Of a DNA stretch of 64,000 bases, positions 35,600-49,100 are shown piece after piece. The translations under genes and the position numbers were made by a program. Source of the DNA: Henricia sp. BOLD:AAB3569 (taxonomy: Eukaryota; Echinodermata; Asteroidea; Spinulosida; Echinasteridae); assembly GCA_037783545.1 (NCBI GenBank), contig JBBELK010000506.1, positions 1 to 64,000 on the forward strand. The letters are read 5' to 3'. The notes beneath the pieces are model-generated. The model saw only the letters and a list, made by a program, of their open reading frames with translations. It was not told the DNA's origin and made no database searches. The first letter of the stretch is position 1; every line of letters begins with the position of its first letter.

Positions 35600-36760
35600 T
35601 TTAGAAAAAAAAGTGGTTGGCGCTTCCTGGTTGCTCCCGCAACCTGTGGCTGTCTGTACACACCTCTTTGGTGTACTCCTGACTCGTGCGCATGCTCAGT
35701 CCTTCGGACTGTCGTTGACACGGCCCAGTTTGGGACGGGATTTTGGTCAAAGTGTGGTCCAAACGTCGGCAAATTTGGAGGTCGAAAAATGTTCCGACGA
35801 ACGTCAAATTTTGCATGCTCCAAAGACTCTATATTGCGCACTTGTCCTACAAAATTGACAGACTTTCGCCGGGAAATGGCAGAGAAATTTTAGAGTTTAG
35901 AAAAAAAAGGGGTTGGCGTTTCCTGGTTGCTCCCGCAACCTGTGGCTGTCTGTACACACCTCTTTGGTGTACTCCTGACTCGTGCGCATGCTCAGTCCTT
36001 CGGACTGTCGTTGACACGGCCCAGTTTGGGACGGGATTTTGGTCAAAGTGTGGTCCAAACGTCGGCAAATTTGGAGGTCGAAAAATGTTCCGACAAACTT
36101 CAAATTTTGCATGCTCCAAAGACTCTATATTGCGCACTTGTCCTAAAAGATTGACAGACTTTCGCCGGGAAATGGCAGAGAAATTTCAGAGTTTAGAAAA
36201 AAAAGGGGTTGGCGCTTCCTGGTTGCTCCCGCAACCTGTGGCTGTCTGTACACACCTCTTTGGTGTACTCCTGACTCGTGCGCATGCTCAGTCCTTCGGA
36301 CTGTCGTTGACACGGCCCAGTTTGGGACGGGATTTTGGTCAAAGTGTGGTCCAAACGTCGGCAAATTTGGAGGTCGAAAAATGTTCCGACGAACTTCAAA
36401 TTTTGCATGCTCCAAAGACTCTATATTGCGCACTTGTCCTAAAAAATTGACAGACTTTCGCCGGGAAATGGCAGAGAAATTTCAGAGTTTAGAAAAAAAA
36501 GGGGTTGGCGCTTCCTGGATGCTCACGCAACCTGTGGCTGTCTGTACACACCTCTTTGGTGTACTCCTGACTCGTGCGCATGCTCAGTCCTTCCGACTGT
36601 CGTTGACACGGCCCAGTTTGGGACGGGATTTTGGTCAAAGTGTGGTCCAAACGTCGGCAAATTTGGAGGTCGAAAAATGTTCCGACGAACTTCAAAATTT
36701 GCATGCTCCAAAGACTCTATATTGCGCACTTGTCCTAAAAATTGACACACTTTCGCCGGG
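35600..36760 (+). repeat. Outlying copy of the variant series found at 46-51 kb
   Basis: The order AAAAAGTGGTTGG (35607), GAACGTCAAAT (35800), CCTACAAAATTG, GAAATTTTAGAG (35884), GGCGTTTCC, CCGACAAACTTC (36090), AAAAGATTGAC (36145), then CTCACGCAACC, CCTTCCGACTG (36590) and GACACACTTTCG (36745) is found here. The same variants recur near 46.3-47.7 kb and 49.2-50.7 kb. The common middle part is offset by 11,543 bp (35847 to 47390), about 39 monomers. Several rare variants in the same order argue for a shared origin rather than parallel mutation. Confidence 0.8.
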
Positions 36761-37049
36761 AAATGGCAGAGAAATTTCAGAGTTTAGAAAAAAAAGGGGT
36801 TGGCGCTTCCTGGATGCTCCCGCAACCTGTGGCTGTCTGTACACACCTCTTTGGTGTACTCCTGACTCGTGCGCATGCTCAGTCCTTCGGACTGTCGTTG
36901 ACACGGCCCAGTTTGGGACGGGATTTTGGTCAAAGTGTGGTCCAAACGTCGGCAAATTTGGAGGTCGAAAAATGTTCCGACGAACTTCAAATTTTGCATG
37001 CTCCAAAGACTCTATATTGCGCACTTGTCCTAACAAATTGACAGACTTT

Positions 37050-40000
37050 CGCCGGGAAATTGCAGAGAAATTTCAGAGTTTAGAAAAAAAAGGGGTTGGC
37101 GCTTCCTGGATGCTCCCGCAACCTGTGGCTGTCTGTACACACCTCTTTGGTGTACTCCTGACTCGTGCGCATGCTCAGTCCTTCGGACTGTCGTTGACAC
37201 GGCCTAGTTTGGGACGGGATTTTGGTCAAAGTGTGGTCCAAACGTCGGCAAATTTGGAGGTCGAAAAATGTTCCGACGAACTTCAAATTTTGCATGCTCC
37301 AAAGACTCTATATTGCGCACTTGTCCTAAAAAATTGACAGACTTTCGCCGGGAAATGGCAGAGAAATTTCAGAGTTTAGAAAAAAAAGGGGTTGGCGCTT
37401 CCTGGATGCTCCCGCAACCTGTGGCTGTCTGTACACACCTCTTTGGTGTACTCCTGACTCGTGCGCATGCTCAGTCCTTCGGACTGTCGTTGACACGGCC
37501 CAGTTTGGGACGGGATTTTGGTCAAAGTGTGGTCCAAACGTCGGCAAATTTGGAGGTCGAAAAATGTTCCGACGAACTTCAAATTTTGCATGCTCCAAAG
37601 ACTCTATATTGCGCACTTGTCCTAAAAAATTGACAGACTTTCGCCTGGAAATGGCAGAGAAATTTCAGAGTTTAGAAAAAAAAGGGGTTGGCGCTTCCTG
37701 GTTGCTCCCGCAACCTGTGGCTGTCTGTACACACCTCTTTGGTGTACTCCTGACTCGTGCGCATGCTCAGTCCTTCGGACTGTCGTTGACACGGCCCAGT
37801 TTGGGACGGGATTTTGGTCAAAGTGTGGTCCAAACGTCGGCAAATTTGGAGGTCGAAAAATGTTCCGACGAACTTCAAATTTTGCATGCTCCAAAGACTC
37901 TATATTGCGCACTTGTCCTAACAAATTGACAGACTTTCGCCGGGAAATGGCAGAGAAATTTCAGAGTTTAGAAAAAAAAGGGGTTGGCGCTTCCTGGTTG
38001 CTCCCGCAACCTGTGGCTGTCTGTACACACCTCTTTGGTGTACTCCTGACTCGTGCGCATGCTCAGTCCTTCGGACTGTCGTTGACACGGCCCAGTTTGG
38101 GACGGGATTTTGGTCAAAGTGTGGTCCAAACGTCGGCAAATTTGGAGGTCGAAAAATGTCCCGACGAACTTCAAATTTTGCATGCTCCAAGGACTATATA
38201 TTGCGCACTTGTCCTAAAAAATTGACAGACTTTCGCCGGGAAATGGCAGAGAAATTTCAGAGTTTAGAAAAAAAAGGGGTTGGCGCTTCCTGGTTGCTCC
38301 CGCAACCTGTGGCTGTCTGTACACACCTCTTTGGTGTACTCCTGACTCGTGCGCAAGCTCAGTCCTTCGGACTGTCGTTGACACGGCCCAGTTTTGGACG
38401 GGATTTTGGTCAAAGTGTGGTCCAAACGTCGGCAAATTTGGAGGTCGAAAAATGTTCCGACGAACTTCAAATGTTGCATGCTCCAAAGACTCTATATTGC
38501 GCACTTGTCCTAAAAAATTGACAGACTTTCGCCGGGAAATGGCAGAGAAATTTCAGAGTTTAGAAAAAAAAGGGGTTGGCGCTTCCTGGATGCTCCCGCA
38601 ACCTGTGGCTGTCTGTACACACCTCTTTGGTGTACTCCTGACTCGTGCGCATGCTCAGTCCTTCGGACTGTCGTTGACGCGGCCCAGTTTGGGACGGGAT
38701 TTTGGTCAAAGTGTGGTCCAAACGTCGGCAAATTTGGAGGTCGAAAAATGTTCCGACGAACTTCAAATTTTGCATGCTCCAAAGACTCTATATTGCGCAC
38801 TTGTCCTAAAAAATTGACAGACTTTCGCCGGGAAATGGCAGAGAAATTTCAGAGTTTAGAAAAAAAAGGGGTTGGCGCTTCCTGGTTGCTCCCGCAACCT
38901 GTGGCTGTCTGTACACACCTCTTTGGTGTACTCCTGACTCGTGCGCATGCTCAGTCCTTCGGACTGTCGTTGACACGGCCCAGTTTGGGACGGGATTTTG
39001 GTCAAAGTGTGGTCCAAACGTCGGCAAATTTGGAGGTCGAAAAATGTTCCGACGAACTTCAAATTTTGCATGCTCCAAAGACTCTATATTGCGCACTTGT
39101 CCTAAAAAATTGACAGACTTTCGCCGGGAAATGGCAGAGAAATTTCAGAGTTTAGAAAAAAAAGGGGTTGGCGCTTCCTGGTTGCTCCCGCAACCTGTGG
39201 CTGTCTGTACACACCTCTTTGGTGTACTCCTGACTCGTGCGCATGCTCAGTCCTTCGGACTGTCGTTGACACGGCCCAGTTTGGGACGGGATTTTGGTCA
39301 AAGTGTGGTCCAAACGTCGGCAAATTTGGAGGTCGAAAAATGTTCCGACGAACTTCAAATTGTGCATGCTCCAAAGACTCTATATTGCGCACTTGTCCTA
39401 ACAAATTGACAGACTTTCGCCGGGAAATGGCAGAGAAATTTCAGAGTTTAGAAAAAAAAGGGGTTGGCGCTTCCTGGTTGCTCCCGCAACCTGTGGCTGT
39501 CTGTACACACCTCTTTGGTGTACTCCTGACTCGTGCGCATGCTCAGTCCTTCGGACTGTCGTTGACACGGCCCAGTTTGGGACGGGATTTTGGTCAAAGT
39601 GTGGTCCAAACGTCGGCAAATTTGGAGGTCGAAAAATGTTCCGACGAACTTCAAATTTTGCATGCTCCAAAGACTCTATATTGCGCACTTGTCCTAAAAG
39701 ATTGACAGACTTTCGCCGGGAAATTGCAGAGAAATTTCAGAGTTTAGAAAAAAAAGGGGTTGGCGCTTCCTGGATGCTCCCGCAACCTGTGGCTGTCTGT
39801 ACACACCTCTTTGGTGTACTCCTGACTCGTGCGCATGCTCAGTCCTTCGGACTGTCGTTGACACGGCCTAGTTTGGGACGGGATTTTGGTCAAAGTGTGG
39901 TCCAAACGTCGGCAAATTTGGAGGTCGAAAAATGTTCCGACGAACTTCAAATTTTGCATGCTCCAAAGACTCTATATTGCGCACTTGTCCTAAACAATTG

Positions 40001-43000
40001 ACAGACTTTCGCCGGGAAATGGCAGAGAAATTTCAGAGTTTAGAAAAAAAAGGGGTTGGCGCTTCCTGGATGCTCCCGCAACCTGTGGCTGTCTGTACAC
40101 ACCTCTTTGGTGTACTCCTGACTCGTGCGCATGCTCAGTCCTTCGGACTGTCGTTGACACGGCCCAGTTTGGGACGGGATTTTGGTCAAAGTGTGGTCCA
40201 AACGTCGGCAAATTTGGAGGTCGAAAAATGTTCCGACGAACTTCAAATTTTGCATGCTCCAAAGACTCTATATTGCGCACTTGTCCTAAAAAATTGACAG
40301 ACTTTCGCCTGGAAATGGCAGAGAAATTTCAGAGTTTAGAAAAAAAAGGGGTTGGCGCTTCCTGGTTGCTCCCGCAACCTGTGGCTGTCTGTACACACCT
40401 CTTTGGTGTACTCCTGACTCGTGCGCATGCTCAGTCCTTCGGACTGTCGTTGACACGGCCCAGTTTGGGACGGGATTTTGGTCAAAGTGTGGTCCAAACG
40501 TCGGCAAATTTGGAGGTCGAAAAATGTTCCGACGAACTTCAAATTTTGCATGCTCCAAAGACTCTATATTGCGCACTTGTCCTAACAAATTGACAGACTT
40601 TCGCCGGGAAATGGCAGAGAAATTTCAGAGTTTAGAAAAAAAAGGGGTTGGCGCTTCCTGGTTGCTCCCGCAACCTGTGGCTGTCTGTACACACCTCTTT
40701 GGTGTACTCCTGACTCGTGCGCATGCTCAGTCCTTCGGACTGTCGTTGACACGGCCCAGTTTGGGACGGGATTTTGGTCAAAGTGTGGTCCAAACGTCGG
40801 CAAATTTGGAGGTCGAAAAATGTTCCGACGAACTTCAAATTGTGCATGCTCCAAAGACTCTATATTGCGCACTTGTCCTAACAAATTGACAGACTTTCGC
40901 CGGGAAATGGCAGAGAAATTTCAGAGTTTAGAAAAAAAAGGGGTTGGCGCTTCCTGGTTGCTCCCGCAACCTGTGGCTGTCTGTACACACCTCTTTGGTG
41001 TACTCCTGACTCGTGCGCATGCTCAGTCCTTCGGACTGTCGTTGACACGGCCCAGTTTGGGACGGGATTTTGGTCAAAGTGTGGTCCAAACGTCGGCAAA
41101 TTTGGAGGTCGAAAAATGTTCCGACGAACTTCAAATTTTGCATGCTCCAAAGACTCTATATTGCGCACTTGTCCTAAAAGATTGACAGACTTTCGCCGGG
41201 AAATTGCAGAGAAATTTCAGAGTTTAGAAAAAAAAGGGGTTGGCGCTTCCTGGATGCTCCCGCAACCTGTGGCTGTCTGTACACACCTCTTTGGTGTACT
41301 CCTGACTCGTGCGCATGCTCAGTCCTTCGGACTGTCGTTGACACGGCCTAGTTTGGGACGGGATTTTGGTCAAAGTGTGGTCCAAACGTCGGCAAATTTG
41401 GAGGTCGAAAAATGTTCCGACGAACTTCAAATTTTGCATGCTCCAAAGACTCTATATTGCGCACTTGTCCTAAAAAATTGACAGACTTTCGCCGGGAAAT
41501 GGCAGAGAAATTTCAGAGTTTAGAAAAAAAAGGGGTTGGCGCTTCCTGGATGCTCCCGCAACCTGTGGCTGTCTGTACACACCTCTTTGGTGTACTCCTG
41601 ACTCGTGCGCATGCTCAGTCCTTCGGACTGTCGTTGACACGGCCCAGTTTGGGACGGGATTTTGGTCAAAGTGTGGTCCAAACGTCGGCAAATTTGGAGG
41701 TCGAAAAATGTTCCGACGAACTTCAAATTTTGCATGCTCCAAAGACTCTATATTGCGCACTTGTCCTAAAAAATTGACAGACTTTCGCCTGGAAATGGCA
41801 GAGAAATTTCAGAGTTTAGAAAAAAAAGGGGTTGGCGCTTCCTGGTTGCTCCCGCAACCTGTGGCTGTCTGTACACACCTCTTTGGTGTACTCCTGACTC
41901 GTGCGCATGCTCAGTCCTTCGGACTGTCGTTGACACGGCCCAGTTTGGGACGGGATTTTGGTCAAAGTGTGGTCCAAACGTCGGCAAATTTGGAGGTCGA
42001 AAAATGTTCCGACGAACTTCAAATTTTGCATGCTCCAAAGACTCTATATTGCGCACTTGTCCTAACAAATTGACAGACTTTCGCCGGGAAATGGCAGAGA
42101 AATTTCAGAGTTTAGAAAAAAAAGGGGTTGGCGCTTCCTGGTTGCTCCCGCAACCTGTGGCTGTCTGTACACACCTCTTTGGTGTACTCCTGACTCGTGC
42201 GCATGCTCAGTCCTTCGGACTGTCGTTGACACGGCCCAGTTTGGGACGGGATTTTGGTCAAAGTGTGGTCCAAACGTCGGCAAATTTGGAGGTCGAAAAA
42301 TGTTCCGACGAACTTCAAATTTTGCATGCTCCAAGGACTATATATTGCGCACTTGTCCTAAAAAATTGACAGACTTTCGCCGGGAAATGGCAGAGAAATT
42401 TCAGAGTTTAGAAAAAAAAGGGGTTGGCGCTTCCTGGTTGCTCCCGCAACCTGTGGCTGTCTGTACACACCTCTTTGGTGTACTCCTGACTCGTGCGCAA
42501 GCTCAGTCCTTCGGACTGTCGTTGACACGGCCCAGTTTGGGACGGGATTTTGGTCAAAGTGTGGTCCAAACGTCGGCAAATTTGGAGGTCGAAAAATGTT
42601 CCGACGAACTTCAAATGTTGCATGCTCCAAAGACTCTATATTGCGCACTTGTCCTAAAAAATTGACAGACTTTCGCCGGGAAATGGCAGAGAAATTTCAG
42701 AGTTTAGAAAAAAAAGGGGTTGGCGCTTCCTGGATGCTCCCGCAACCTGTGGCTGTCTGTACACACCTCTTTGGTGTACTCCTGACTCGTGCGCATGCTC
42801 AGTCCTTCGGACTGTCGTTGACGCGGCCCAGTTTGGGACGGGATTTTGGTCAAAGTGTGGTCCAAACGTCGGCAAATTTGGAGGTCGAAAAATGTTCCGA
42901 CGAACTTCAAATTTTGCATGCTCCAAAGACTCTATATTGCGCACTTGTCCTAAAAAATTGACAGACTTTCGCCGGGAAATGGCAGAGAAATTTCAGAGTT

Positions 43001-43474
43001 TAGAAAAAAAAGGGGTTGGCGCTTCCTGGTTGCTCCCGCAACCTGTGGCTGTCTGTACACACCTCTTTGGTGTACTCCTGACTCGTGCGCATGCTCAGTC
43101 CTTCGGACTGTCGTTGACACGGCCCAGTTTGGGACGGGATTTTGGTCAAAGTGTGGTCCAAACGTCGGCAAATTTGGAGGTCGAAAAATGTTCCGACGAA
43201 CTTCAAATTTTGCATGCTCCAAAGACTCTATATTGCGCACTTGTCCTAAAAAATTGACAGACTTTCGCCGGGAAATGGCAGAGAAATTTCAGAGTTTAGA
43301 AAAAAAAGGGGTTGGCGCTTCCTGGTTGCTCCCGCAACCTGTGGCTGTCTGTACACACCTCTTTGGTGTACTCCTGACTCGTGCGCATGCTCAGTCCTTC
43401 GGACTGTCGTTGACACGGCCCAGTTTGGGACGGGATTTTGGTCAAAGTGTGGTCCAAACGTCGGCAAATTTGGA
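37050..43474 (+). repeat. Family B duplication with a 4,144-bp (14-monomer) offset
   Basis: Variants GGGAAATTGCAG, GGCCTAGTTTGG, TCGCCTGGAAAT, CCAAGGACTATATATTG, GCGCAAGCTCAG, CAAATGTTGCATG and GTTGACGCGG occur in this order from about 37059 to 38676. They recur from about 41203 to 42820, exactly 4,144 bp later. Only a few private changes separate the copies, for example AAAATGTCCCG (38155) and AGTTTTGGACGG (38392) in the first. The match fades near 39.3 kb, where GTGCATGC variants differ. Confidence 0.88.
39120..42310 (+). repeat. Family B 5-mer higher-order repeat, 1,480-bp offset
   Basis: The series CAAATTGTGCATG, CCTAACAAATTG, AAAAGATTGAC with GGGAAATTGCAG, GGCCTAGTTTGG, TCGCCTGGAAAT, then CCTAACAAATTG runs from about 39357. 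It repeats 1,480 bp (5 x 296) later from about 40837. One visible difference is CCTAAACAATTG at about 39990 against CCTAAAAAATTG at 41470. The unit is nested inside the 4,144-bp offset block, so at least two rounds of exchange are recorded. Confidence 0.88.
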
Positions 43475-45900
43475 GGTCGAAAAATGTTCCGACGAACTTC
43501 AAATTTTGCATGCTCCAAAGACTCTATATTGCGCACTTGTCCTAAAAAATTGACAGACTTTCGCCGGGAAATGGCAGAGAAATTTCAGAGTTTAGAAAAA
43601 AAAGGGGTTGGCGCTTCCTGGTTGCTCCCGCAACCTGTGGCTGTCTGTACACACCTCTTTGGTGTACTCCTGACTCGTGCGCATGCTCAGTCCTTCGGAC
43701 TGTCGTTGACACGGCCCAGTTTGGGACGGGATTTTGGTCAAAGTGTGGTCCAAACGTCGGCAAATTTGGAGGTCGAAAAATGTTCCGACGAACTTCAAAT
43801 TGTGCATGCTCAAAGACTCTATATTGCGCACTTGTCCTAAAAAATTGACAGACTTTCGCCGGGAAATGGCAGAGAAATTTCAGAGTTTAGAAAAAAAAGG
43901 GGTTGGCGCTTCCTGGTTGCTCCCGCAACCTGTGGCTGTCTGTACACACCTCTTTGGTGTACTCCTGACTCGTGCGCATGCTCAGTCCTTCGGACTGTCG
44001 TTGACACGGCCCAGTTTGGGACGGGATTTTGGTCAAAGTGTGGTCCAAACGTCGGCAAATTTGGAGGTCGAAAAATGTTCCGACGAACTTCAAATTTTGC
44101 ATGCTCCAAAGACTCTATATTGCGCACTTGTCCTAACAAATTGACAGACTTTCGCCGGGAAATGGCAGAGAAATTTCAGAGTTTAGAAAAAAAAGGGGTT
44201 GGCGCTTCCTGGTTGCTCCCGCAACCTGTGGCTGTCTGTACACACCTCTTTGGTGTACTCCTGACTCGTGCGCATGCTCAGTCCTTCGGACTGTCGTTGA
44301 CACGGCCCAGTTTGGGACGGGATTTTGGTCAAAGTGTGGTCCAAACGTCGGCAAATTTGGAGGTCGAAAAATGTTCCGACGAACTTCAAATTTTGCATGC
44401 TCCAAGGACTATATATTGCGCACTTGTCCTAAAAAATTGACAGACTTTCGCCGGGAAATGGCAGAGAAATTTCAGAGTTTAGAAAAAAAAGGGGTTGGCG
44501 CTTCCTGGTTGCTCCCGCAACCTGTGGCTGTCTGTACACACCTCTTTGGTGTACTCCTGACTCGTGCGCAAGCTCAGTCCTTCGGACTGTCGTTGACACG
44601 GCCCAGTTTGGGACGGGATTTTGGTCAAAGTGTGGTCCAAACGTCGGCAAATTTGGAGGTCGAAAAATGTTCCGACGAACTTCAAATGTTGCATGCTCCA
44701 AAGACTCTATATTGCGCACTTGTCCTAAAAAATTGACAGACTTTCGCCGGGAAATGGCAGAGAAATTTCAGAGTTTAGAAAAAAAAGGGGTTGGCGCTTC
44801 CTGGATGCTCCCGCAACCTGTGGCTGTCTGTACACACCTCTTTGGTGTACTCCTGACTCGTGCGCATGCTCAGTCCTTCGGACTGTCGTTGACGCGGCCC
44901 AGTTTGGGACGGGATTTTGGTCAAAGTGTGGTCCAAACGTCGGCAAATTTGGAGGTCGAAAAATGTTCCGACGAACTTCAAATTTTGCATGCTCCAAAGA
45001 CTCTATATTGCGCACTTGTCCTAAAAAATTGACAGACTTTCGCCGGGAAATGGCAGAGAAATTTCAGAGTTTAGAAAAAAAAGGGGTTGGCGCTTCCTGG
45101 TTGCTCCCGCAACCTGTGGCTGTCTGTACACACCTCTTTGGTGTACTCCTGACTCGTGCGCATGCTCAGTCCTTCGGACTGTCGTTGACACGGCCCAGTT
45201 TGGGACGGGATTTTGGTCAAAGTGTGGTCCAAACGTCGGCAAATTTGGAGGTCGAAAAATGTTCCGACGAACTTCAAATTTTGCATGCTCCAAAGACTCT
45301 ATATTGCGCACTTGTCCTAAAAAATTGACAGACTTTCGCCGGGAAATGGCAGAGAAATTTCAGAGTTTAGAAAAAAAAGGGGTTGGCGCTTCCTGGTTGC
45401 TCCCGCAACCTGTGGCTGTCTGTACACACCTCTTTGGTGTACTCCTGACTCGTGCGCATGCTCAGTCCTTCGGACTGTCGTTGACACGGCCCAGTTTGGG
45501 ACGGGATTTTGGTCAAAGTGTGGTCCAAACGTCGGCAAATTTGGAGGTCGAAAAATGTTCCGACGAACTTCAAATTTTGCATGCTCCAAAGACTCTATAT
45601 TGCGCACTTGTCCTAAAAAATTGACAGACTTTCGCCGGGAAATGGCAGAGAAATTTCAGAGTTTAGAAAAAAAGGGGTTGGCGCTTCCTGGTTGCTCCCG
45701 CAACCTGTGGCTGTCTGTACACACCTCTTTGGTGTACTCCTGACTCGTGCGCATGCTCAGTCCTTCGGACTGTCGTTGACACGGCCCAGTTTGGGACGGG
45801 ATTTTGGTCAAAGTGTGGTCCAAACGTCGGCAAATTTGGAGGTCGAAAAATGTTCCGACGAACTTCAAATTGTGCATGCTCCAAAGACTCTATATTGCGC
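41770..45900 (+). repeat. Family B 7-mer tandem duplication, 2,071-bp offset
   Basis: TCGCCTGGAAAT is not repeated, but CCAAGGACTATATATTG (42331 and 44402), GCGCAAGCTCAG (42496 and 44567), CAAATGTTGCATG (42612 and 44683) and GTTGACGCGG (42820 and 44891) all recur 2,071 bp apart. A CAAATTGTGCATG monomer ends both copies (43796 and 45867). The offset is 7 x 296 minus 1, the missing base being a C in GCATGCTCAAAGAC near 43811. Together with the copy at 37-39 kb, this makes three copies of the same variant series. Confidence 0.88.
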
Positions 45901-46145
45901 ACTTGTCCTAAAAAATTGACAGACTTTCGCCGGGAAATGGCAGAGAAATTTCAGAGTTTAGAAAAAAAAGGGGTTGGCGCTTCCTGGTTGCTCCCGCAAC
46001 CTGTGGCTGTCTGTACACACCTCTTTGGTGTACTCCTGACTCGTGCGCATGCTCAGTCCTTCGGACTGTCGTTGACACGGCCCAGTTTGGGACGGGATTT
46101 TGGTCAAAGTGTGGTCCAAACGTCGGCAAATTTGGAGGTCGAAAA

Positions 46146-49100
46146 ATGTTCCGACGAACTTCAAATTTTGCATGCTCCAAAGACTCTATATTGCGCACTT
46201 GTCCTAAAAAATTGACAGACTTTCGCCGGGAAATGGCAGAGAAATTTCAGAGTTTAGAAAAAAAAGGGGTTGGCGCTTCCTGGATGCTCACGCAACATGT
46301 GGCTGTCTGTACACACCTCTTTGGTGTACTCCTGACTCGTGCGCATGCTCAGTCCTTCCGACTGTCGTTGACACGGCCCAGTTTGGGACGGGATTTTGGT
46401 CAAAGTGTGGTCCAAACGTCGGCAAATTTGGAGGTCGAAAAATGTTCCGACGAACTTCAAATTTTGCATGCTCCAAAGACTCTATATTGCGCACTTGTCC
46501 TAAAAAATTGACACACTTTCGCCGGGAAATGGCAGAGAAATTTCAGAGTTTAGAAAAAAAAGGGGTTGGCGCTTCCTGGATGCTCCCGCAACCTGTGGCT
46601 GTCTGTACACACCTCTTTGGTGTACTCCTGACTCGTGCGCATGCTCAGTCCTTCGGACTGTCGTTGACACGGCCCAGTTTGGGACGGGATTTTGGTCAAA
46701 GTGTGGTCCAAACGTCGGCAAATTTGGAGGTCGAAAAATGTTCCGACGAACTTCAAATTTTGCATGCTCCAAAGACTCTATATTGCGCACTTGTCCTAAC
46801 AAATTGACAGACTTTCGCCGGGAAATGGCAGAAAAATTTCAGAGTTTAGAAAAAAAAAGTGGTTGGCGCTTCCTGGTTGCTCCCGCAACCTGTGGCTGTC
46901 TGTACACACCTCTTTGGTGTACTCCTGACTCGTGCGCATGCTCAGTCCTTCGGACTGTCGTTGACACGGCCCAGTTTGGGACGGGATTTTGGTCAAAGTG
47001 TGGTCCAAACGTCGGCAAATTTGGAGGTCGAAAAATGTTCCGACGAACTTCAAATTTTGCATGCTCCAAAGACTCTATATTGCGCACTTGTCCTAAAAAA
47101 TTGACAGACTTTCGCCCGGAAATGGCAGAGAAATTTCAGAGTTTAGAAAAAAAAAGGGGTTGGCGCTTCCTGGATGCTCCCGCAACCTGTGGCTGTCTGT
47201 ACACACCTCTTTGGTGTACTCCTGACTCGTGCGCATGCTCAGTCCTTCGGACTGTCGTTGACACGGCCCAGTTTGGGACGGGATTTTGGTCAAAGTGTGG
47301 TCCAAACGTCGGCAAATTTGGAGGTCGAAAAATGTTCCGACGAACGTCAAATTTTGCATGCTCCAAAGACTCTATATTGCGCACTTGTCCTACAAAATTG
47401 ACAGACTTTCGCCGGGAAATGGCAGAGAAATTTTAGAGTTTAGAAAAAAAAGGGGTTGGCGTTTCCTGGTTGCTCCCGCAACCTGTGGCTGTCTGTACAC
47501 ACCTCTTTGGTGTACTCCTGACTCGTGCGCATGCTCAGTCCTTCGGACTGTCGTTGACACGGCCCAGTTTGGGACGGGATTTTGGTCAAAGTGTGGTCCA
47601 AACGTCGGCAAATTTGGAGGTCGAAAAATGTTCCGACAAACTTCAAATTTTGCATGCTCCAAAGACTCTATATTGCGCACTTGTCCTAAAAGATTGACAG
47701 ACTTTCGCCGGGAAATGGCAGAGAAATTTCAGAGTTTAGAAAAAAAAGGGGTTGGCGCTTCCTGGATGCTCCCGCAACCTGTGGCTGTCTGTACACACCT
47801 CTTTGGTGTACTCCTGACTCGTGCGCATGCTCAGTCCTTCGGACTGTCGTTGACACGGCCCAGTTTGGGACGGGATTTTGGTCAAAGTGTGGTCCAAACG
47901 TCGGCAAATTTGGAGGTCGAAAAATGTTCCGACGAACTTCAAATTGTGCATGCTCCAAAGACTCTATATTGCGCACTTGTCCTAAAAAATTGACAGACTT
48001 TCGCCGGGAAATGGCAGAGAAATTTCAGAGTTTAGAAAAAAAAGGGGTTGGCGCTTCCTGGTTGCTCCCGCAACCTGTGGCTGTCTGTACACACCTCTAT
48101 GGTGTACTCCTGACTCGTGCGCATGCTCAGTCCTTCGGACTGTCGTTGACACGGCCCAGTTTGGGACGGGATTTTGGTCAAAGTGTGGTCCAAACGTCGG
48201 CAAATTTGGAGGTCGAAAAATGTTCCGACGAACTTCAAATTTTGCATGCTCCAAAGACTCTATATTGCGCACTTGTCCTAACAAATTGACAGACTTTCGC
48301 CGGGAAATGGCAGAGAAATTTCAGAGTTTAGAAAAAAAAGGGGTTGGCGCTTCCTGGTTGCTCCCGCAACCTGTGGCTGTCTGTACACACCTCTTTGGTG
48401 TACTCCTGACTCGTGCGCATGCTCAGTCCTTCGGACTGTCGTTGACACGGCCCAGTTTGGGACGGGATTTTGGTCAAAGTGTGGTCCAAACGTCGGCAAA
48501 TTTGGAGGTCGAAAAATGTTCCGACGAACTTCAAATTTTGCATGCTCCAAAGACTCTATATTGCGCACTTGTCCTAAAAGATTGACAGACTTTCGCCGGG
48601 AAATTGCAGAGAAATTTCAGAGTTTAGAAAAAAAAGGGGTTGGCGCTTCCTGGATGCTCCCGCAACCTGTGGCTGTCTGTACACACCTCTTTGGTGTACT
48701 CCTGACTCGTGCGCATGCTCAGTCCTTCGGACTGTCGTTGACACGGCCTAGTTTGGGACGGGATTTTGGTCAAAGTGTGGTCCAAACGTCGGCAAATTTG
48801 GAGGTCGAAAAATGTTCCGACGAACTTCAAATTTTGCATGCTCCAAAGACTCTATATTGCGCACTTGTCCTAAAAAATTGACAGACTTTCGCCGGGAAAT
48901 GGCAGAGAAATTTCAGAGTTTAGAAAAAAAAGGGGTTGGCGCTTCCTGGTTGCTCCCGCAACCTGTGGCTGTCTGTACACACCTCTTTGGTGTACTCCTG
49001 ACTCGTGCGCATGCTCAGTCCTTCGGACTGTCGTTGACACGGCCCAGTTTGGGACGGGATTTTGGTCAAAGTGTGGTCCAAACGTCGGCAAATTTGGAGG

